Positions 60,841 through 64,000 of a stretch of 64,000 nucleotides of DNA are shown here, in pieces. The notes beneath the pieces were generated by a model. The model saw nothing but the letters and a program-made list of their open reading frames with translations. It searched no databases and was not told where the DNA came from. Origin of the DNA: Acanthococcus lagerstroemiae (lineage: Eukaryota; Arthropoda; Insecta; Hemiptera; Eriococcidae); assembly GCA_031841125.1 (NCBI GenBank), contig CM063113.1, forward strand, positions 59,947,211 through 60,011,210, in the 5' to 3' direction. Numbering within the stretch: the first letter of the stretch is position 1; every line of letters starts with the position of its first letter. The position numbers and the translations under genes are program-made.

Positions 60841-62059
60841 ATATAGAATTATAATAGTTCGACCGCTAATGACCATAACACTGAACCGCATGAATACAGG
60901 AATTCCCAGTTCATTCCTCTTTGATTCCAGATGTGACGTATTGCAAATGCCTTTACTTACAAAATTTGGGAAGAAAGTAAAGTTTTATGTTCAAATTTTT
61001 TCTTCAAGTTTTCTTGAAGAGTATAGGTCTCGTATTTAAAATATGATACGAATATGAAAATGTTTCTCATTAAATTCTGTAAACATAAACTATACTCCCC
61101 CTCCCTCCCTCTAACATTGTTTGGCTATTAAATGGTATCGCACATACCATCTTTTTCAACTTCTGATTCATACACAATCGTTTTCATTGCTATACACGTC
61201 TGTTTTATTCATGATTAATAATAAGGAATGTAATTTTTGAGACTTTCATACACGCAAAATTCAATTTTGATTTTTTTTTTTTTTACCGTAATAGGAACCC
61301 TAAAATGTCACAAGTGACTGCCACAAAAAGTAAAGTAGAAGGTGCATATTTCAGAATTAGTTACATGGAACTGGGTATTTTCAGGCAATAAAGCTCATTT
61401 TCAAGATTAGTTTGAGCATCTTTGAGATTCTACAGGTGGCCGCAATCTAAGAAATCATTGGTTAGTAGGAGTCTGTTTCAAACAATTTTGTGAGAATATA
61501 GTCTTAGCTCCGAGGGGAGGGAGACTACAGTGCTATCTATAAGCAAGACTAGTAATTAGTTACCTATAGTTTTCGGGGAAAAAATCGAAAAAATTGGGAA
61601 AGATAACTCCTTCCTTTACCCTTACCAATTTGAAAGTGAAGAAGAAAGCCAATTGAACATGAAATCCTTTCGATCATGGAATGCAGTGTTCAACCCTTTT
61701 TTTGGTTTCTTAATGAGTCTTAATAGGATCCTAATTAAGCAAATGACAAAAGGCGGCATCTTAACAGAATCTTGAGAAGAGTCTCGGAAAGTCATAAGAA
61801 GGTGGCAAGATCAACGCCCTTAGCGACGAGGATTGCTTCCAACCTTACTTTTCTTTATCTTTTTTTTTCTTTTCAATTTTCATTTTTTCAAGAATTGATT
61901 CTGCAATGTTCAGCTTCATGTTGTCCATCCCGTACTTACCCACAAGAAAAGTGGTCACGTTACAAGCCTGCATTAATGAGCCAAATACACGGATACTTTG
62001 TTTTAAATGCAACAAATATTCCAGTTTGTCACCGAATTAAGTGGCGTTTACAAGTAGAA

Positions 62060-62640
62060 GCTGCCTGATAACTTCCGAATACCCGTCGCTGTTGATTAAC
62101 GAGCACGTTTACATCGAACATTCACTATTCGCGCCTCTTAATCCTCCTCGCCGAACCCTTAAAATGTTCCAATGGAAATTTAGTTTTCCCGGAAATTAAT
62201 AGCGTACATTTCGTGCATCCGTAATCGAGAACTTACATGTACACAGACGAAAGGACCGTAAGAGTTTTCTCAAAACAAATTAAAAGAAATCCGCGTCGTG
62301 TACTTCGAAGACGAAAAAAACATTCTACAAGTAATGCCGAGACAGGGCCAAGTGTCGAGAAATTTGCACGAAGGAAAAATTAATTCCCACGAAATGCGAA
62401 AACATCGAGCTTGTTTCGAGAAGATTTTCAAAAACGATCTTTCCGTCGATGTTATAAGGCTCCGTTTTCTTTTTGTTAAATTGTTAATCCTGGCAAACAA
62501 CATAATGAGATTGAAGAAATGTACTTCAAGCGCTCAATGTTGCTAAATGAGGATTTTTCACTCGGTAACGCGTTCTCAGGCTGGTGCGAGTGGAATATCA
62601 AATTACACAGAAATTCGAGGTAGCACGGCATTGAATGATA
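62060..62640. promoter_or_regulatory. CpG-rich unique intronic stretch, candidate conserved element
   Basis: Compared with its surroundings the stretch keeps many CG dinucleotides, lacks transposon ends and arrays, and contains homeodomain-type TTAAT/ATTAA cores. Intronic islands of this kind in insect developmental genes are often enhancers. Function here is inference. Confidence 0.25.
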
Positions 62641-62931
62641 TTCACGCAGAATGTTTTTCTTCTCATCAAAAGCAGATTTTATTCATTCATTCAATCAACT
62701 AATCAATCAATCAATCAATTAGCTAATTGGCCGATTGATCAAAGTTTACTCATAGGGTGCTTGTTTTGTTTCACGAAAACACACCTGAGTTTATATTGAA
62801 AATGAACAAATTTTTTCCCGCCAAAGGAAAAGGTCCATCCGTTTTTCAAAGTTAAGGCCCTGTTCCCACTACTTTACTTCCGTACGAATGGAAGTTGTGC
62901 ACCACGATACATAGGTACTAAATTCACTCAC

Positions 62932-63530
62932 CTGAATCCTTCTCGTCGTTCTTCCGAATATTGCTGGCCGCTTCCACTCGTGTCGCACACGGCTTGGCGG
63001 CTGACCTCAACGGTGACGCCTCATTCACGGATCGTTGAGGCGACGCCTGAACACTCTTTGAACTGGAAACCGCCGCACTCTTCGGTACCAGCGACTTGGG
63101 CAGAATGTGCAACGGGCAGTACACCCTGTTCGTGGACGAATTGTTGCTACCCGATCGGGAAGAGGCGCTCGACTCGTCCACGCAGACGAGGTCACCGGCC
63201 ACAGGATGCACGGCGTTCTCGACGACGTACGTAGGCGTTCGAATGGGGCCAGGGCCCTGTACATTGAAATTATTGTCGGTTTCGAACGGTCGGGACTGAT
63301 TGCATATGCCTGTTGATTCGGGGTCGACGCTGTACCGCAGCAGCAGCCGGACCACGTCCGCCGCGTCGTATGCAACTGCTACGTGCAGGGCATTCCGGTA
63401 TATGATCGGAGGCACTTCGCCGGAGGACAAATCAGTCGAGATCTGTGACGACGAAGACAACGAGCTCGACGACGACGATGTCGACGGATAGTCGTACAGG
63501 TCGGATTTACCTGTTTTCTTGAAGTCAGTC
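62932..63530 (-). CDS. Exon: Ser-rich leader and first ankyrin repeat (residues 1-199)
   Basis: This is the first exon visible in the window but not the first of the gene: its initial base completes a codon begun upstream. The acceptor is GATATTTCAG (intron side 63531-63540) and the donor is CAG/GTGAGT, leaving phase 1. Residues 16-30 are nearly all Ser. Residues 45-75 form an ankyrin repeat: NALHVAVAYDAADVVRLLLR is its core, matching the family pattern of ALH-A---G---VV-LLL. A polar Ser/Pro-rich stretch with a CPLH motif follows, so the next repeat is far downstream. Upstream, an in-frame GTAAATCC at 63503-63510 looks like a donor, but the frame stays open through it and no matching intron fits. 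Confidence 0.85.
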
Positions 63531-64000
63531 CTGAAATATCGGAACGGTGAGGTTAATAGTCGAAGGCACAGACTTTCTCAATTCGTTCATCAAAGGCGGC
63601 GATCCAGTGATATTTCACGAGAAAATGGCAGTTCGAGCCCCAGAATGCTCGTTTTCAGACGAATGAGGAATGGCATTTCGGGTAAAATTATATTTCCCAA
63701 GAACGGGGAGCTTCCGGAAATTTTCAGGGGTTCAAGCACGCCTCCCTGTAATTCATCATATTCGTACTGGTCGGATTAATAAAGCAAACACTCTGAATCG
63801 GTTCTTCATAAACAGAGAGATACACAGTGATATTTCAAGGGAGGGAGCAAGTTAGGTTCTAGAATGCTCACTTTTTTAGAAATGAGGAAAAGAAATTTTG
63901 GTAAAACTGGTTTTCCTGAAGTGAGTGGAGCCGTAAGAAGTTTTGAAGGGTTTAACCCCCACCCTACCTAAACCGCTAACGAGCCATATAACTCAACATT
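63531..64000. other. Intron upstream of the first visible exon (partial)
   Basis: AT-rich sequence with no further in-frame exon I can support. Two imperfect copies of a sequence resembling 'gatatttca-g-gag' (about 63609-63660 and 63829-63880) suggest a short local duplication. Confidence 0.5.

Larger units (their letters stand above)
58481..62931. other. Intron, 4451 bp
   Basis: Holds two degenerate AAGACT-type arrays (about 58920-59340 and 60420-60840), a T-run followed by 12 G at 59654-59676, an AATC-type tetranucleotide repeat near 62685-62720 and a CpG-rich stretch at 62060-62640. No extra coding exon was found and none is needed, since the flanking phases match. Confidence 0.7.
9298..63530 (-). 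other. Gene span: large ankyrin / ARM-like / SOCS-box-like protein gene, 5' end outside window
   Basis: Seventeen minus-strand exons join with consistent phases into 1654 codons plus a TAA stop, all bounded by AG acceptors and GT donors. Seen: ankyrin repeats at about residues 45-75 and 446-526; a Ser-rich insertion between them; a basic linker near 555-650; Leu-rich helical segments around 650-800 and 857-1026; a Gln/Pro tract near 1040-1120; Ser/Arg low complexity to about 1520; and a SOCS-box-like end near 1606-1652. Inference: an intracellular scaffold or ubiquitin-ligase substrate receptor. No signal peptide or membrane segment is visible in the covered part. The start codon and promoter lie beyond the right edge. 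I do not recognise the orthologue, so no symbol is given. Confidence 0.85.

Noticed and set aside
63025..63375. A 116-codon minus frame and several plus frames over the first visible exon
   Set aside because: Shadow frames; the ankyrin frame joins the next exon in phase.
63503..63510. Donor-like GTAAATCC inside the first visible exon, implying a 20-bp microexon
   Set aside because: The frame reads straight through with no stop, and no acceptor follows in a suitable position.
1..64000. CRISPR array, operon structure or a bacterial system
   Set aside because: Gene structure, introns and transposons are those of an animal nuclear genome; no direct repeats with regular spacers were seen.

Overview
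The window is eukaryotic nuclear DNA from an animal, most likely an insect and plausibly a hemipteran. It is AT-rich, with spliced coding exons spread thinly through long introns, GT-AG splice sites, R1-type and RTE-type retrotransposon remnants and many hAT-type miniature elements. The species cannot be fixed from the sequence. There is no bacterial gene organisation, no rRNA, no CRISPR array and no credible tRNA gene.

One gene dominates and runs on the minus strand from beyond the right edge down to a stop codon at 9298-9300. I reconstructed 17 exons by hand: 62932-63530, 57642-58480, 51809-52031, 51516-51694, 46395-46503, 27555-27754, 26501-26760, 21960-22120, 17720-17828, 17065-17212, 14278-14530, 13207-13649, 12538-12628, 12159-12331, 11154-11427, 10009-10631 and 9298-9579. 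All phases agree and the joined frame has no internal stop, giving 1654 residues; the 5' end lies outside the window. Residue numbers below count from the first complete codon in the window. The protein has one ankyrin repeat, a serine/arginine-rich insertion of about 370 residues, two more ankyrin repeats, a basic linker, helical segments that look like armadillo/HEAT repeats, a polyglutamine-polyproline tract, a long low-complexity tail and an end resembling a SOCS box. If that end is real, the protein could be a substrate receptor of an Elongin-Cullin ubiquitin ligase. I could not assign it to a named gene.

The introns are dominated by mobile elements. From left to right: a 2.3-kb hAT element with perfect 8-bp target duplications (2994-5286) carrying a nested piggyBac-like TTAA element (3101-4102); hAT miniature elements at 9632, 16390, 24553, 32537 and 56283; a 255-bp element with 30-bp perfect inverted ends at 17908; two copies of one family at 20333 and 52672; an RTE-type LINE 3' end (29795-30692, minus); an R1-type LINE fragment (about 35270-37470, plus); and foldback elements at 30867, 33751, 38699, 42685, 48664 and 48912. 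Degenerate arrays of an AAGACT-like word recur in many introns. The largest intron (27755-46394) is 18.6 kb.

The left 9.2 kb lies downstream of the gene. It holds the hAT/piggyBac nest, two unassigned minus-strand coding-like patches (about 2225-2740 and 80-410), a small GC-rich island at 5760-5820 and repeats. Several CpG-rich, repeat-poor stretches (about 40250-41160, 41270-41660, 62060-62640) are candidate conserved regulatory sequence.
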